Shown in pieces: positions 63,966-64,000 of a stretch of DNA of 64,000 nucleotides. A program made the translations under genes and the position numbers. Positions within the stretch are counted from its first letter, which is position 1; each line of letters starts with the position of its first letter. This DNA is from Acanthosepion pharaonis (taxonomy: Eukaryota; Mollusca; Cephalopoda; Sepiida; Sepiidae). Location of the stretch: positions 205,001-269,000 of the forward strand of contig CAHIKZ030005579.1 in NCBI GenBank assembly GCA_903632075.3. Reading direction: 5' to 3'. Under the pieces are notes generated by a model. The model made no database searches. It had not been told where the DNA came from and saw only the letters and a list, made by a program, of their open reading frames with translations.

Positions 63966-64000
63966 TTGTGGGATGAGAAATTATTGTTTACATTCTGTCT

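Overview
This window looks like an accessory-rich, gene-free stretch of a large animal nuclear genome. There are no bacterial operons, and I could recognise no intact host exon. The best guess is a lophotrochozoan, possibly a mollusc such as a cephalopod. The grounds are degenerate Penelope-like, jockey-type non-LTR, Tc1/mariner, hAT and solo-LTR copies, a SINE with a tRNA-Arg-like head, and more than 25 (TA)n arrays. The organism guess is inference, not proof. Most long open frames here are simple repeats read as poly-IY, poly-CV, poly-TH or KE/FS proteins.

Layout. 0-3.4 kb: CT-rich tandem repeat, SINEs and a large 28-base minisatellite with a higher-order structure. 3.4-6.4 kb: non-LTR fragments in both orientations and a GGGGGTCCC-rich repeat. 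8-10.2 kb: a tRNA-like SINE, then two head-to-head palindromic repeats carrying hammerhead-ribozyme-like cores. 10.4-14.2 kb: an internally deleted mariner, a GAAA array, an hAT element with 8-base target duplications holding a nested SINE, a non-LTR fragment and a solo LTR. 16-25 kb: foldback repeats bounded by (TA)n, a GIY-YIG fragment and a non-LTR fragment. 25-30.3 kb: two different reverse-transcriptase fragments, a second solo LTR and two mariner copies. 30-43 kb: more hammerhead-type repeats, non-LTR tails, a mariner relic, a solo LTR of a second family, and TIR elements. 43.7-45.3 kb: a TIR element with a nested SINE. 46.4-47.2 kb: a second 28-base minisatellite. 48.1-51.1 kb: a jockey-like endonuclease/RT relic interrupted by a short LTR element and by a dimeric SINE. 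54.1-57.2 kb: a Penelope-like relic (RT with YVDD, then GIY-YIG endonuclease) split by a truncated Tc1 element and followed by a well-formed hammerhead. 59.5-62.9 kb: 17-base and 29-base minisatellites and another solo LTR.

The most interesting signal is not an ORF. At least eight repeat families in the window are built around the hammerhead ribozyme pattern (CUGANGA, stem II, GAAA, often a self-complementary stem III). One copy lies immediately downstream of the Penelope GIY-YIG domain. Two copies, on the minus strand at 42.7 kb and 39.4 kb, have all three helices by eye. Several families also share a GCTCT...TTGAGC tail hairpin and usually sit next to (TA)n as inverted pairs. Minimal hammerheads in Penelope-like elements are established knowledge. 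The variety packed into this window, the joining to tRNA-like heads and the shared tail are what deserve a second look.
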